Assembly (NCBI RefSeq): GCF_003627795.1
Contig: NZ_CP032685.1
Coordinates: 620,001-684,000 of the forward strand
Source: Rhizobium sp. CCGE531
GTDB taxonomy: Bacteria; Pseudomonadota; Alphaproteobacteria; Rhizobiales; Rhizobiaceae
Direction of reading: 5' to 3'
Length of the DNA stretch: 64,000 bases
Shown here in pieces: positions 35,014 to 43,366 of the stretch. Both the position numbers and the translations under genes were made by a program. The first letter of the stretch is position 1, and each line of letters starts with the position of its first letter. The notes beneath the pieces were generated by a model, which made no database searches, was not told the origin of the DNA, and saw only the letters and a program-made list of their open reading frames with translations.

Positions 35014-35505
35014 CGATCGCTCCTTAGGACAAGATCTCGCTTGCCTATTCTGATGCGAACTGTGGCGGAGCTTTTACCGAAACATGGCTAATTGCGGACC
35101 TTTTGCAAAAAGATGTTGATGGAGGCGCTGGTCCAAGAGGGGTGACCGGCAGGTCACGGGCCGCCGTTCGATCCGTGAGCCCGCCACGCCTCTTTCTCAA
35201 AGTTTGACCCGGGCGAATCGTCAGCCTTTTCTCAAGGGCATGATTCGCGGAATATGAAGCTCATACTCTCGCCGCCGCCATCCAGTTTCCGCGACCATAG
35301 GTTTCATTCATCGTTAACCATATTGTTCAAAATTACCAATCATACGTAGGTAATTGCTCAATAAAACGAAATTATACTTCGGGGGTATACTTTCGATACT
35401 GTAGCGCTCTCGTCCGTCTTTTTCTCCCTCATTGCCAGCAAAGCAGATATGTGATTATTTTATTATATTCTGATGCTTTGAGGGATGTGCTGAGGGGGAA
35501 TACGA
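35014..35505. promoter_or_regulatory. Upstream region of the pilus operon
   Basis: This 492-bp divergent gap becomes markedly AT-rich from about 35290 to 35470, unlike the surrounding DNA, as expected of a promoter region. TATACT at 35386-35391 is a possible -10 element, but no good -35 hexamer was found at standard spacing. No coding frame is convincing. Long leader and low GC suggest extra regulation of the pilus operon. Confidence 0.4.
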
Positions 35506-36003
35506 ATGCAGAGAATGCTGCGCGGCGCTGTCCTTGCTGCTATCACAATGATCGCAGCAGCGCCGTCCACGATGGCTGCCACGGCGACGGCCAATATGAC
35601 AGTCCGCATTACCATCCAGGCGCAGTGCCTGATCCAGAGCGCCAACGATCTTGATTTCGGCACCAACGGCGTCATCGCCGCCAATATCGATCAGGCCACC
35701 ACCATCGGCGTTCAGTGCACATCGGGGCAAAGCTACAACATCGGCTTGAGTGCCGGCGCCGGCAGCGGAGCGACGACGGCTGTTCGTGTGATGACCGGGC
35801 CGAGCAGCGCAACGATCAACTATGGCATTTATCGCGACGCCGCCCGCACGCAGACCTGGGGCATAACCATAGGCACCGACACCGTCACCGGTACAGGCAA
35901 TGGCGCGGTCCAGAACGTAAACGTCTATGGCCGCGTACCGCCGCAGACCACACCGGCTGCGGGCGTCTACACGGATACCGTGGCGGTCACCGTCACTTAC
36001 TGA
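35506..36003 (+). CDS. Spore coat U (SCPU) domain pilin, CsuA/B-like major subunit
   Basis: The 165-residue secreted protein has a signal peptide ending near STMAA and one SCPU domain. It opens with VRITIQAQCLIQSANDLDFGT, ends with VYGRVPPQTTPAAGVYTDTV plus a terminal VTY strand, and has a cysteine pair (in AQCLIQ and VQCTSG). SCPU subunits build archaic (sigma-class) chaperone-usher pili such as Csu of Acinetobacter. It is first in a four-gene operon with chaperone, usher and a two-domain SCPU protein, so it is the likely shaft subunit. A run of G/A bases before ATG gives an acceptable ribosome site. Confidence 0.87.
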   Translation: MQRMLRGAVLAAITMIAAAPSTMAATATANMTVRITIQAQCLIQSANDLDFGTNGVIAANIDQATTIGVQCTSGQSYNIGLSAGAGSGATTAVRVMTGPSSATINYGIYRDAARTQTWGITIGTDTVTGTGNGAVQNVNVYGRVPPQTTPAAGVYTDTVAVTVTY

Positions 36004-36028
36004 AAACCCATCAGTCCAGGAGGCTGTC

Positions 36029-36748
36029 ATGCGACGCATGTTGCCATGCATTGCCGCGTCCATGCTTTTTTGTCTCAGTGCTTACGGCATGAACGCGGCG
36101 TCCCTGCGCGTAGCGCCCACCAGTCTCGAACTCATCGCGCCAGCCAGCGCGACTGTTTTGAACCTGGGCAATGACGGGGACCATCCCATCAATGTGCAGA
36201 TACGCGTTTTCAAATGGAGCCAGGCCGACGGCATAGAGCGCCTGGAGCCGACAAGGGATGTTGTCGCCAGTCCTCCCTCGACGAGGATGAACCCGAATGG
36301 CCAGTACGTGGTCCGGGTGATCCGTACGAGCAAGGCGCCAGTCAGAGCGGAAGAGACCTATCGCGTCATCGTCGACGAGTTGCCGGATCCGGCACGGGCA
36401 CGGGCCGGCACAGTGACCCTCATCATGCGCCAGTCCATTCCCATCTTTTTCAAGCAGGCCGATGTGAAGGCGCCCGATGTCTCCTGGAGCGTCGCCCGTC
36501 AAGGCAGCGGTCTCGTTCTGGTCGGCAAGAACAATGGCGGCAGCCGCTTCCGTTTGTCGAACCTCACTCTGGCGCAAGGAGGAACAAAGATCAGCGGCCG
36601 TAACGGGTTGGTCGGATATGTGCTCGGCGGCGCGACGATGCAATGGCCGATCGGGGCTACGAAATCCCTTTCCGGCAGCGCGGTAACGCTACATGGCCAG
36701 AGCGATCTTGGGCCGTTCGATGCAAAAGTCGCCGTTAATCAACGGTAG
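36029..36748 (+). CDS. Periplasmic pilus chaperone (PapD/CsuC-like)
   Basis: The 239-residue protein starts at ATG 36029 with CAGGAGG upstream and a signal peptide ending near AYGMNAAS. The first immunoglobulin-like domain shows LRVAPTSLELIAP, then VQIRVFKWSQADGIERL, and the subunit-binding edge strand TVTLIMRQSIPIFF. ETYRVIVDELP is the conserved hinge strand. The second domain ends VAVNQR. FGL/FGS chaperones donate a strand to pilus subunits in the periplasm and hand them to the usher. Its end overlaps the usher start by 29 bases in another frame. Confidence 0.9.
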   Translation: MRRMLPCIAASMLFCLSAYGMNAASLRVAPTSLELIAPASATVLNLGNDGDHPINVQIRVFKWSQADGIERLEPTRDVVASPPSTRMNPNGQYVVRVIRTSKAPVRAEETYRVIVDELPDPARARAGTVTLIMRQSIPIFFKQADVKAPDVSWSVARQGSGLVLVGKNNGGSRFRLSNLTLAQGGTKISGRNGLVGYVLGGATMQWPIGATKSLSGSAVTLHGQSDLGPFDAKVAVNQR

Positions 36749-39134
36749 CGCCGGTGCCGTTCTCCTATACATGTGTCTTTCAGTTTCGGCGCTGCATGCT
36801 CAGGAAGTGCCCAATCTGCCGTCGGCGGCCGTGACGGCGGACCAGCCGGTCGGCACCCGCGACATCTACCTGGAAGTATTCATCAACAACGCGTCGATGA
36901 AGATGATCGGTAATTTCAAACAACGCCCGAATGGCTCGCTTGCGGCAGCCGCCGAAGAATTGCGCGAGGTCGGCATAAAGCCTCCGGCTGATGCCGCCGA
37001 CAACAAGCTGGTCGAACTCGAAGCCTTGCCCGGCCTGTCATATCAGATCGACGAGGAGACCCAGCGGCTCTATATCCAGACGGCCGACAAGGGTCGCGCA
37101 CCGCACGTCATCGATGTCAGGCGGCAACAGGAAAGCACGGTCCCGACGCCCCAGGCCGGTTACGGCGCCGTTCTCAACTATTCCCTCTATGCGAGCTCCA
37201 ACAGCCTTTTCGAAGATGGTTCGAACCTGTTCCAAGGCATATCCGGCTCGTTCGATGCCCGTCTCTTCAGCCCCTACGGAACGCTCAGCCAATCCTTCCT
37301 GGCCGGCTACTCCAACGGCAGCCTCGATGGGATAACCCGCCTGAATACGACGTGGAGCTACTCCGATCCGGCGAGGCTCATTACCTATCGCGCGGGCGAC
37401 ATAACGACGGGCGGCCTCTCCTGGACGCGGCCGGTCTATTTCGGCGGCATTCAATTCCAGCGCAATTTCGCGCTGCGCGCCGATCTGGTGACCGAGCCAT
37501 TGCCTGCGTTTGCCGGCAGCGCCGCCGTCCCATCGACGCTCGATATCTATACGCAAAACGTCCGCACCTATTCAGGTGAAGTTCCCGCAGGACCGTTCGA
37601 AGTGACCAATCTCCCCGTCTTTTCCGGCGGCGGACAAGCGACGGTGGTCTTGCGCGACAGCCTGGGGCGGGAGACGACGCAGACCTTACCCTTCTATGCG
37701 TCCAATTGGCTTCTGCGCCGTGGTCTTCTGGATTTTTCGGCGGAACTCGGTGTCCCGCGGCGAAACTTCGGTACGGAATCGAGCGATTACGACGGCCGGA
37801 TCATGGGCGTCGCCACGGCTCGTTATGGATTGACCGATTGGCTGACGCTGGAGGGGCATTTCGAAGGTGGCGCGGATCTATTGAATGGCGGTGTCGGGGC
37901 GGCCTTCCCTCTCGGCGCCTGGGGCGTGGCGTCGGTTGCAGGCGCGGGGAGCAAAAGCGGCTCCCGCACCGGCGCACTCTTGAATGCTTCGTTTGAGCTG
38001 AGCTATGACAGGTGGGCGCTCTATGCGCGCATAGAGCGCGCCTTCGACGATTACGACGACATAGCATCCGTTTCCGCCAGACCGACAGCGAGCACGGCAG
38101 GCGAATTCACCATATTCAGCGCCGGCGTGCCGCGCGCCATCGATCAGGTCACCCTCAGCGTGCCGGCGCCGCTGGACCTTTCCAGCCTCAATCTTTCCTA
38201 TACCAGGCTCGAAAACTCGGACGGAAGCAAGAGCCGCATCGCGGGACTTTCATATAGCCAGACATTCAGGCGCGCGACACTCTACGCCACTGCCTTCACC
38301 GATCTCGATGAACGGAGCAATTTCGGCCTCTTCGCCGGCCTTTCCATTCCCTTCGGCGACAGCGTCACAGCGAATACCGGCATCCAGAGCGGGCCGAACG
38401 GGCTTGACGTGGTTGCCGACGTTTCCAAGCCGCAGCGCCAGGAAGACGGCAGCGTCGGTTGGCGGCTGCGTACCTCCGAAGGCGAGGACGCCAACCGGGA
38501 GGCTGCGATCAGCTATAGAGCGCCATTCGCTGAGTTCGAAGCCGGCGTCCAGCAGCAGAACCACCAGGCACGGGCGGTCGCCCGCATGGACGGCGCCATC
38601 GCGGTCGCGGGCGGCGGCATCTTTGCCACCAACCGGATCGATGATGCCTTCGCCGTGGTCGACGTCGGCGCCCCCGATGTCGAAGTCCAGCAGCAGAACA
38701 GGCCGATCGGCAAGACCGGTTCGAGCGGCCGCATTCTCGTGCCGAACCTAAATTCCTATGAACCCAATACCGTTTCCATCGATCCCAAGAATCTTCCCGT
38801 CGACGCCGATGTGCCGGCAACCCGGGAAATTGTCGTCCCAGCGGATCGCAGCGGTGTCGTCGTCAAATTCGGCGTAGCGGAAGCGCCGCAGGCGGCACTC
38901 GTGACGATCAGAGACAAGAACGGGGCGCTGCTGCGGGCAGGCTTGAGCGGCACATTGCTGGGATCGGATGAGGCGTTTGCCGTCGGCTATGACGGCCAAG
39001 CCTATATTCGCGGACTGCATGCGCGCAACTCGATCGACGTGTCGCTGGAAGATGGAACGAAGTGCCATGCCGAATTCGCCTACAAGCAGCAACGAGGCGA
39101 GCAGGTGGTAATCGATGATGTCAGGTGTTTTTAG
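36720..39134 (+). CDS. Outer-membrane usher (FimD/CsuD-like)
   Basis: The 804-residue protein begins at ATG 36720 with a signal peptide (cleavage near LHAQE). An N-terminal chaperone-binding domain (RDIYLEVFINN and LREVGIKPPADA) precedes a beta-barrel of about 500 residues rich in short strands such as SYSDPARLITYRAGDITTG. Within it lies a plug-type segment near FEVTNLPVFSGGGQATVVLRDSLGR. C-terminal domains follow, ending GEQVVIDDVRCF with the paired cysteine. The usher secretes and orders pilus subunits across the outer membrane. It overlaps the chaperone gene by 29 bases and the last gene by 20. Confidence 0.92.
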   Translation: MQKSPLINGSAGAVLLYMCLSVSALHAQEVPNLPSAAVTADQPVGTRDIYLEVFINNASMKMIGNFKQRPNGSLAAAAEELREVGIKPPADAADNKLVELEALPGLSYQIDEETQRLYIQTADKGRAPHVIDVRRQQESTVPTPQAGYGAVLNYSLYASSNSLFEDGSNLFQGISGSFDARLFSPYGTLSQSFLAGYSNGSLDGITRLNTTWSYSDPARLITYRAGDITTGGLSWTRPVYFGGIQFQRNFALRADLVTEPLPAFAGSAAVPSTLDIYTQNVRTYSGEVPAGPFEVTNLPVFSGGGQATVVLRDSLGRETTQTLPFYASNWLLRRGLLDFSAELGVPRRNFGTESSDYDGRIMGVATARYGLTDWLTLEGHFEGGADLLNGGVGAAFPLGAWGVASVAGAGSKSGSRTGALLNASFELSYDRWALYARIERAFDDYDDIASVSARPTASTAGEFTIFSAGVPRAIDQVTLSVPAPLDLSSLNLSYTRLENSDGSKSRIAGLSYSQTFRRATLYATAFTDLDERSNFGLFAGLSIPFGDSVTANTGIQSGPNGLDVVADVSKPQRQEDGSVGWRLRTSEGEDANREAAISYRAPFAEFEAGVQQQNHQARAVARMDGAIAVAGGGIFATNRIDDAFAVVDVGAPDVEVQQQNRPIGKTGSSGRILVPNLNSYEPNTVSIDPKNLPVDADVPATREIVVPADRSGVVVKFGVAEAPQAALVTIRDKNGALLRAGLSGTLLGSDEAFAVGYDGQAYIRGLHARNSIDVSLEDGTKCHAEFAYKQQRGEQVVIDDVRCF

Positions 39135-40098
39135 GATGCTGCGATCGATTGCCCTTCTGCTCGTCTTGCTGTTGCCTTCACTGTGCGCTGCGCAGAGTTG
39201 CAGCTTCACCGCGACCGATATGAACTTTGGCGCGGTCGATACCTTGTCGGGCACCCCGGTCAATTCAACATCCACGATAAATGTAAGCTGTTCCGGAGGG
39301 GTCCTGGACCTGGGCAAGCGACTCCTGATTTGCCCCAATATCGCCGCCGGCAGTGGTGGAGCATCCTCGTCGGCAGCCCGCCAGATGGTGAGCGGAGCAA
39401 GTTCTTTGAACTATCAGCTCTACTCCGATTCTGGCCGGAGCGTGATCTGGGGGTCGAGCAGCTGGTCCTATCCGTCACGGGCACCGGCCTATGCGCTGAC
39501 AATGGCCCTGTTGAATGGTTCGTTGGTTGGCGCAACCGGCAGCATGACGGTCTATGGAGCCGCACTCGGGACTCCACCGACGGCGGCGCCGGGCGGCTAT
39601 ACATCGAGCTTCACCTCTCCCGACACCTCGTTCTATTACAGCTACAGCAGCGCCACCAGCTGCGCTTCGCCGTCCGGAACGGTGGGAACCGCATCGTTCA
39701 GCGTCAATGCGAGCATCGCCGCCAACTGCCTAGTCAGCGTCCAGAATATCGATTTCGGCACGCAGGGCGTGCTGCGCGCCAATGTCGACGCCACCGGCTC
39801 GGTAACCGCGACCTGTACGCCGGGCACGAGCTACACGATCTCCCTGAATGGCGGCACCGCGAATGCCGCGCCGACAGCACGGAAGATGGCGAAAGGGGCC
39901 GAGACCGTGACTTACGGCCTCTACAAGGATACGAATCGGCTGCAGCCCTGGGGCGATGCCAATACGCCGGGAAGCACCGTCGCTGGAAGCGGAACGGGTG
40001 CAGCTCAGCTTCTGACGGTTTATGGCCGCGTACCGCCGCAGACGACTCCGTCTCCCGGGGTCTACACCGATACGGTCGTGGTCACGCTTACCTACTGA
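39115..40098 (+). CDS. Two-domain SCPU protein, CsuE-like tip subunit
   Basis: The 327-residue protein has a signal peptide (RSIALLLVLLLPSLCAAQS) and two SCPU domains, about 28-185 and 198-327. The second resembles the major subunit closely: NIDFGTQGVLRANVDATGS and the end YGRVPPQTTPSPGVYTDTVV. The first is more divergent. In Csu pili the two-domain subunit CsuE forms the tip adhesin, so that role is inferred. ATG 39115 lies inside the usher 3' end, giving a 20-base overlap and likely translational coupling; ATG 39118 is the alternative. Confidence 0.87.
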   Translation: MMSGVFRMLRSIALLLVLLLPSLCAAQSCSFTATDMNFGAVDTLSGTPVNSTSTINVSCSGGVLDLGKRLLICPNIAAGSGGASSSAARQMVSGASSLNYQLYSDSGRSVIWGSSSWSYPSRAPAYALTMALLNGSLVGATGSMTVYGAALGTPPTAAPGGYTSSFTSPDTSFYYSYSSATSCASPSGTVGTASFSVNASIAANCLVSVQNIDFGTQGVLRANVDATGSVTATCTPGTSYTISLNGGTANAAPTARKMAKGAETVTYGLYKDTNRLQPWGDANTPGSTVAGSGTGAAQLLTVYGRVPPQTTPSPGVYTDTVVVTLTY

Positions 40099-40148
40099 GG
40101 CGAATTGCCGGCGGCGGGCCAGTCAATCGGCCGTTGCGGCAGATCCAG

Positions 40149-40249
40149 AGCAATTCCAGGAAAAGTGCGCAGCGGTTTTCCGTCCGGAATTGCTAGATAA
40201 CCAAGAGATAGAGCGGTTCAGGGATTCAGTGAAAAACTGAACCGCTCTA
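40149..40249. repeat. RIME-like mosaic palindromic repeat, copy 2 (inverted)
   Basis: A 101-bp element, the near-exact reverse complement of 34263-34361. It contains a 13-bp stem TAGAGCGGTTCAG / CTGAACCGCTCTA and the AGCAATTCC / GGAATTGCT palindrome. Its last three bases are the TAG stop of the small minus-strand gene at 40247, just as copy 1 supplies the stop of pepT. It may also act as the end of the pilus operon transcript. Confidence 0.8.
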
Positions 40250-40552
40250 GTTCTGAACGAAAGCCGGGGGCATAAAGTTGGCGCGAGCGGAGTAGTGGGG
40301 CTGGCCGACCACATGCGATATCACCAGCGCATAGACCAGGATCGAACCCAGGACGATGACAATGCCGTTCAGCGGAAAGCTCATCTTCGATGTCGCACCG
40401 GGTGACGCGTCGGGGGAATTTATGCCGGAGCGCTTTTTCGCGGCTGGTCCAATGTTCGCGAAGGGAAGCAGCAGCTCCCTTTCCAGGCGGGCTTGCGCAT
40501 CACGATGCTTGCCATGTTCGCTTGTGGGCCGGAACTGGATGACTTCGCCCAT
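40247..40552 (-). CDS. Hypothetical small membrane protein
   Basis: The 101-residue protein begins MGEVIQFRP, has a charged cytoplasmic half, and one hydrophobic segment near its end (LNGIVIVLGSILVYALVISHVVG, about residues 61-83). A short tail follows, ending FVQN. It looks like a type II single-span protein. The gene lies 30 bp downstream of another small minus-strand gene and may be co-transcribed with it. Its TAG stop lies within the RIME-like repeat, so the present C-terminus could result from insertion of the repeat. No family recognised. Confidence 0.6.
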   Translation of the reverse strand: MGEVIQFRPTSEHGKHRDAQARLERELLLPFANIGPAAKKRSGINSPDASPGATSKMSFPLNGIVIVLGSILVYALVISHVVGQPHYSARANFMPPAFVQN

Positions 40553-40582
40553 GTTTCTCGCGGTCCCTTTTACCGCTTGCTG

Positions 40583-40852
40583 CTACTGGCCATTCTCTTG
40601 GCCATCGTCGGTACCGGTGTAGTCGACACGAACCACGACCTTTTCGGGCCGTTGCTCGCCATGCGGAACGATCACGGTCACAATACAGCGATTGTCGCTG
40701 GGTTTGACGGATAGAAGGTGTCCCTTCGTCTTCGACAGGACTTCGTCCACCGCATTCGAGCAATCCTGTATCTTGTAGGCGATCTGACTTTGCCCTGCCA
40801 AAGCGGAGCCTGCAACCGAAATTCCCGCGAGTATCGTTAGGATCCTGATCAT
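40583..40852 (-). CDS. Hypothetical small periplasmic protein
   Basis: From ATG 40852 the product is 89 residues: a clear signal peptide (RILTILAGISVAGSALAGQ) and a mature domain of about 68 residues. The domain has one cysteine pair (in IQDCSNAV and DNRCIVTV) around a short helix and strands. The open frame extends further upstream, but that part has no secretion character. It precedes the small membrane-protein gene at 40247 by 30 bp. No family recognised. Confidence 0.6.
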   Translation of the reverse strand: MIRILTILAGISVAGSALAGQSQIAYKIQDCSNAVDEVLSKTKGHLLSVKPSDNRCIVTVIVPHGEQRPEKVVVRVDYTGTDDGQENGQ

Positions 40853-41080
40853 CGGCTTACTATACGCCAAGGACGGGAGGGCGGCGACAGCAGTGCGCAG
40901 GAAACCCAGCCTATTTGCGTCATTTTTTCGTTGTGTGTGGCGAAACCGCAGAGAAAGAATATCACCGGAGATGATGGACTTTCCCGGCGATTTCACGGAT
41001 GGAGATGCTGCCGATTTGCGGGCAGCGGGCTGGTATTGTTCATCCTTGCGTTACCGATCTTTTCACGCGACAGATTTGCC

Positions 41081-42040
41081 ATGAGTATACCGACAGCCCA
41101 TCTCTTCGACTTCGATCCGACCTACGGCATGCAGCTGAGCCAGTTGCAGGCCATCGGGACGCCGGAGGCCCCTCCCGGCTTCGACGATTTCTGGCAGAAG
41201 CGCTACAAAAGCGCCATTGCCGTCGACCCGCAACCGAAGCTTCGTCACAGCAGGCTGCGTCACGACAACTGGCATGTTTTCGATATCAGCTACGTGTCGA
41301 CGGGATCGTTTCAGATCAATGGTTGGTTACTCGTCCCTCGCCATGGTCAGGTGCGACGCGGGCTCGTCGTCGGACATGGATATGGAGGAAGGGACCAGCC
41401 CGAGTTCGATCTGCCGCTGGAAGAGACCGCGGTTCTGTTTCCCTGCAGTCGCGGGCTTTCTCTAAGCGCCCGCCCGCCGATCCCCGCGGATGCGTCGGGG
41501 CATGTCGTCCACGGCATCGAAAATCGCGACACCTACGTCATCGGCGGCTGCGTCGAAGACGTCTGGCTTGCCGTTTCGACCTTGGAGATCCTTTATCCAT
41601 GGCTTGCCGGTCATATCGGCTATAGCGGTATCAGTTTTGGCGGCGGCATCGGTGCATTGGCAATTCCGTTCGATGCGAGGATCAGGCGCGGCCATCTCGT
41701 GGTCCCGACCTTCGGCCATCGTCCGCTATGGTTGACCTTGCCGACCGTTGGCAGCGCGCAATCCGTTCAGGCCTATCAGAAGCAACATGGCAGCGTTCTG
41801 GAAACCCTGCGTTTCTTCGATGCCGCGATCGCGGCAAGCCGAATCACCGTGCCGATGCTCGTCGCGCCTGCCCTTTTCGATCCAGCCGTTGCGCCGCCCT
41901 GCCAGTTCGCCGTCGCAAATGCGCTGCAGAAGTTTAATGAAATATTCATCCTGGATGCCGGCCACTTCGATTATGCTGGCAGCGAAGAGCAGAACGCAAT
42001 TCTGCGAGACAAGGTCGGGCGATTTTTCAAGGTGCTATGA
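41081..42040 (+). CDS. Acetyl xylan esterase / cephalosporin-C deacetylase family (AXE1) hydrolase
   Basis: The 319-residue protein shows the AXE1 family start (PPGFDDFWQKRYKSA, about residues 27-41), an oxyanion-loop region near VVGHGYGGRDQPE, and the nucleophile motif GYSGISFGGG (about 180-189, Ser in GISFGG). LVAPALFDPAVAPPCQF supplies the likely Asp and DAGHFDYAGS the catalytic His. The family removes acetyl groups from sugars. No signal peptide follows ATG 41081. An upstream in-frame stretch to 40931 contains a hydrophobic run, so a longer exported form cannot be ruled out. The stop overlaps the next gene by four bases. Confidence 0.82.
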   Translation: MSIPTAHLFDFDPTYGMQLSQLQAIGTPEAPPGFDDFWQKRYKSAIAVDPQPKLRHSRLRHDNWHVFDISYVSTGSFQINGWLLVPRHGQVRRGLVVGHGYGGRDQPEFDLPLEETAVLFPCSRGLSLSARPPIPADASGHVVHGIENRDTYVIGGCVEDVWLAVSTLEILYPWLAGHIGYSGISFGGGIGALAIPFDARIRRGHLVVPTFGHRPLWLTLPTVGSAQSVQAYQKQHGSVLETLRFFDAAIAASRITVPMLVAPALFDPAVAPPCQFAVANALQKFNEIFILDAGHFDYAGSEEQNAILRDKVGRFFKVL

Positions 42041-42765
42041 ACCGCGAATACCTGCGCTGGTACAGCCCGCGGCTGGATCGAGACATGGAGCTGCTGGTGT
42101 TCGGCCATGCCGGCGCCAAGGTATTGGTATTCCCCACGCGCGACGGTCGTTTCTGGGAATATGAGCAGATCGGCATTGTCGCCAGCCTCGCCGACAAGCT
42201 GAATGGCGGGCACCTTCAGCTCTATTGCATCGAAGGGCTGGCGAGAGAAACCTTCTATAGCGTTCATCGCCACCCGGCCGAGCGCATTCGCAGACATAAC
42301 GCGTTCGAGGACTATATCCTCAACGAAGTCCTGCCGTTGATGGCGCAGAAGAATGCGCATGAGTGTACCATCGTCCACGGCTGCAGCCTCGGCGCATTCC
42401 AGGCTGCCAGCCTGGTCTTCCGGCACCCTCACCTTTTCCGCAAGCTGGTGGCCTTTTCCGGCCGTTACGATCTGACAATGACGGTCGAATCCTTCACCGA
42501 TCTGTTCGACGGTTACTACGACGACGAAATCTACTTTCACACGCCGACACATTTCCTGCCGGGGCTGGCCTGCGAATGGCGATTGGAGAAGCTGCGCCAG
42601 ATCGAGATCGTCATGACGATCGGAGATGCCGATCCCTTCATCGACAACAACCGCCATCTCAGTCGTCTGCTGGCCGATAAACAAATCGATCATCGGTTGC
42701 ACGTGTGGAATGGACGTGCGCATCGAGCCGGCGCGTGGCGCAGAATGGCACCGCTTTACATCTGA
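42037..42765 (+). CDS. Esterase-like alpha/beta hydrolase
   Basis: The 242-residue protein is translationally coupled to the AXE1 gene by an ATGA overlap. It resembles esterase-D/antigen-85-like hydrolases: RDMELLVFGHAGAKVLVFPT, then IVHGCSLGAFQAASLVFRHP with a GCSLGA nucleophile elbow (about residue 114). GDADPF near 195 may hold the Asp and WNGRAHRAGAWRR the His. Similar short proteins occur widely beside carbohydrate esterases. The pair may deacylate an acylated sugar or polymer in sequence. No signal peptide. Confidence 0.75.
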   Translation: MNREYLRWYSPRLDRDMELLVFGHAGAKVLVFPTRDGRFWEYEQIGIVASLADKLNGGHLQLYCIEGLARETFYSVHRHPAERIRRHNAFEDYILNEVLPLMAQKNAHECTIVHGCSLGAFQAASLVFRHPHLFRKLVAFSGRYDLTMTVESFTDLFDGYYDDEIYFHTPTHFLPGLACEWRLEKLRQIEIVMTIGDADPFIDNNRHLSRLLADKQIDHRLHVWNGRAHRAGAWRRMAPLYI

Positions 42766-42822
42766 TCAGGCAATCGACCTTGCGCCTCGCCTGTGGCGAG
42801 TTCGCGTCCGCTGGGCGGGATA

Positions 42823-43011
42823 TCAGGCAAGTCCGGCCGGGACTGGCCTCAGAGCCTTGCGCGCACCGTAGTCCCGCTCATGAGACTTGCGATGCTGCTG
42901 CTCGGAGCTCGCGGAGAACTCAACCAGAATGCGCTCCATCATGCCATCCGGATAGGTTCCGGTGTCGGCGGTCTCGACTTCCGACTGGGCGGTAACGATC
43001 TTCAGATTCAT
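42823..43011 (-). CDS. Small hypothetical protein with a strong ribosome site
   Basis: A 62-residue ORF beginning NLKIVTAQSEVETADTGTYP, polar throughout, with a basic histidine-containing second half and no cysteine or membrane segment. It is listed because GGAGGA lies at ideal distance before the ATG and the N-terminus has protein-like composition. It converges on the esterase operon. No family recognised. Confidence 0.45.
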   Translation of the reverse strand: MNLKIVTAQSEVETADTGTYPDGMMERILVEFSASSEQQHRKSHERDYGARKALRPVPAGLA

Positions 43012-43366
43012 CTTTAGTCCTCCGGCTCGGCACGGAAACCCTTGATTCCAATGTTTGTTCCATTAGTATCCGCATAATTGTTAAAAAATTAACTACGTCC
43101 GTTAATCAATTCGGACGACGCGGTATCGAACTTGAACGGCCGGCCGGGTTGGAACATTCTTGCAATCCTGGCATTCAATCTCTGATGGATTGGGGAGCTT
43201 GATGCATCGATCCAAATCACTTTGGAAACGGCACTGGATGCTGCCAGCGAAACAACCGACATCGATTTCGACTTAAAGACCAGCTCGGACTCCATTTGGA
43301 CCCCGGGTGTTTTTTGCATGCCTTCGATCAATCACTGTCCAATCGGCGGATAGACTGGAACGGATC
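43012..43366. other. Intergenic region upstream of the glucose dehydrogenase gene
   Basis: These 355 bp contain an AT-rich patch (about 43050-43095, with TTGTTAAAAAATTAAC) that probably holds divergent promoters for the small minus-strand gene and gcd. An 80-codon minus-strand frame (43089-43331) exists, but it has no usable ribosome site and no recognisable feature, so it was not called. Confidence 0.45.

Noticed and set aside
34263..40249. Composite transposon bounded by inverted repeats
   Set aside because: The repeats are short mosaic palindromes without a transposase gene between or beside them, and no target duplication was seen.
43089..43331. 80-codon minus-strand ORF upstream of gcd
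   Set aside because: The sequence is not obviously noise, but the start codons lack ribosome sites and no feature or family is seen.
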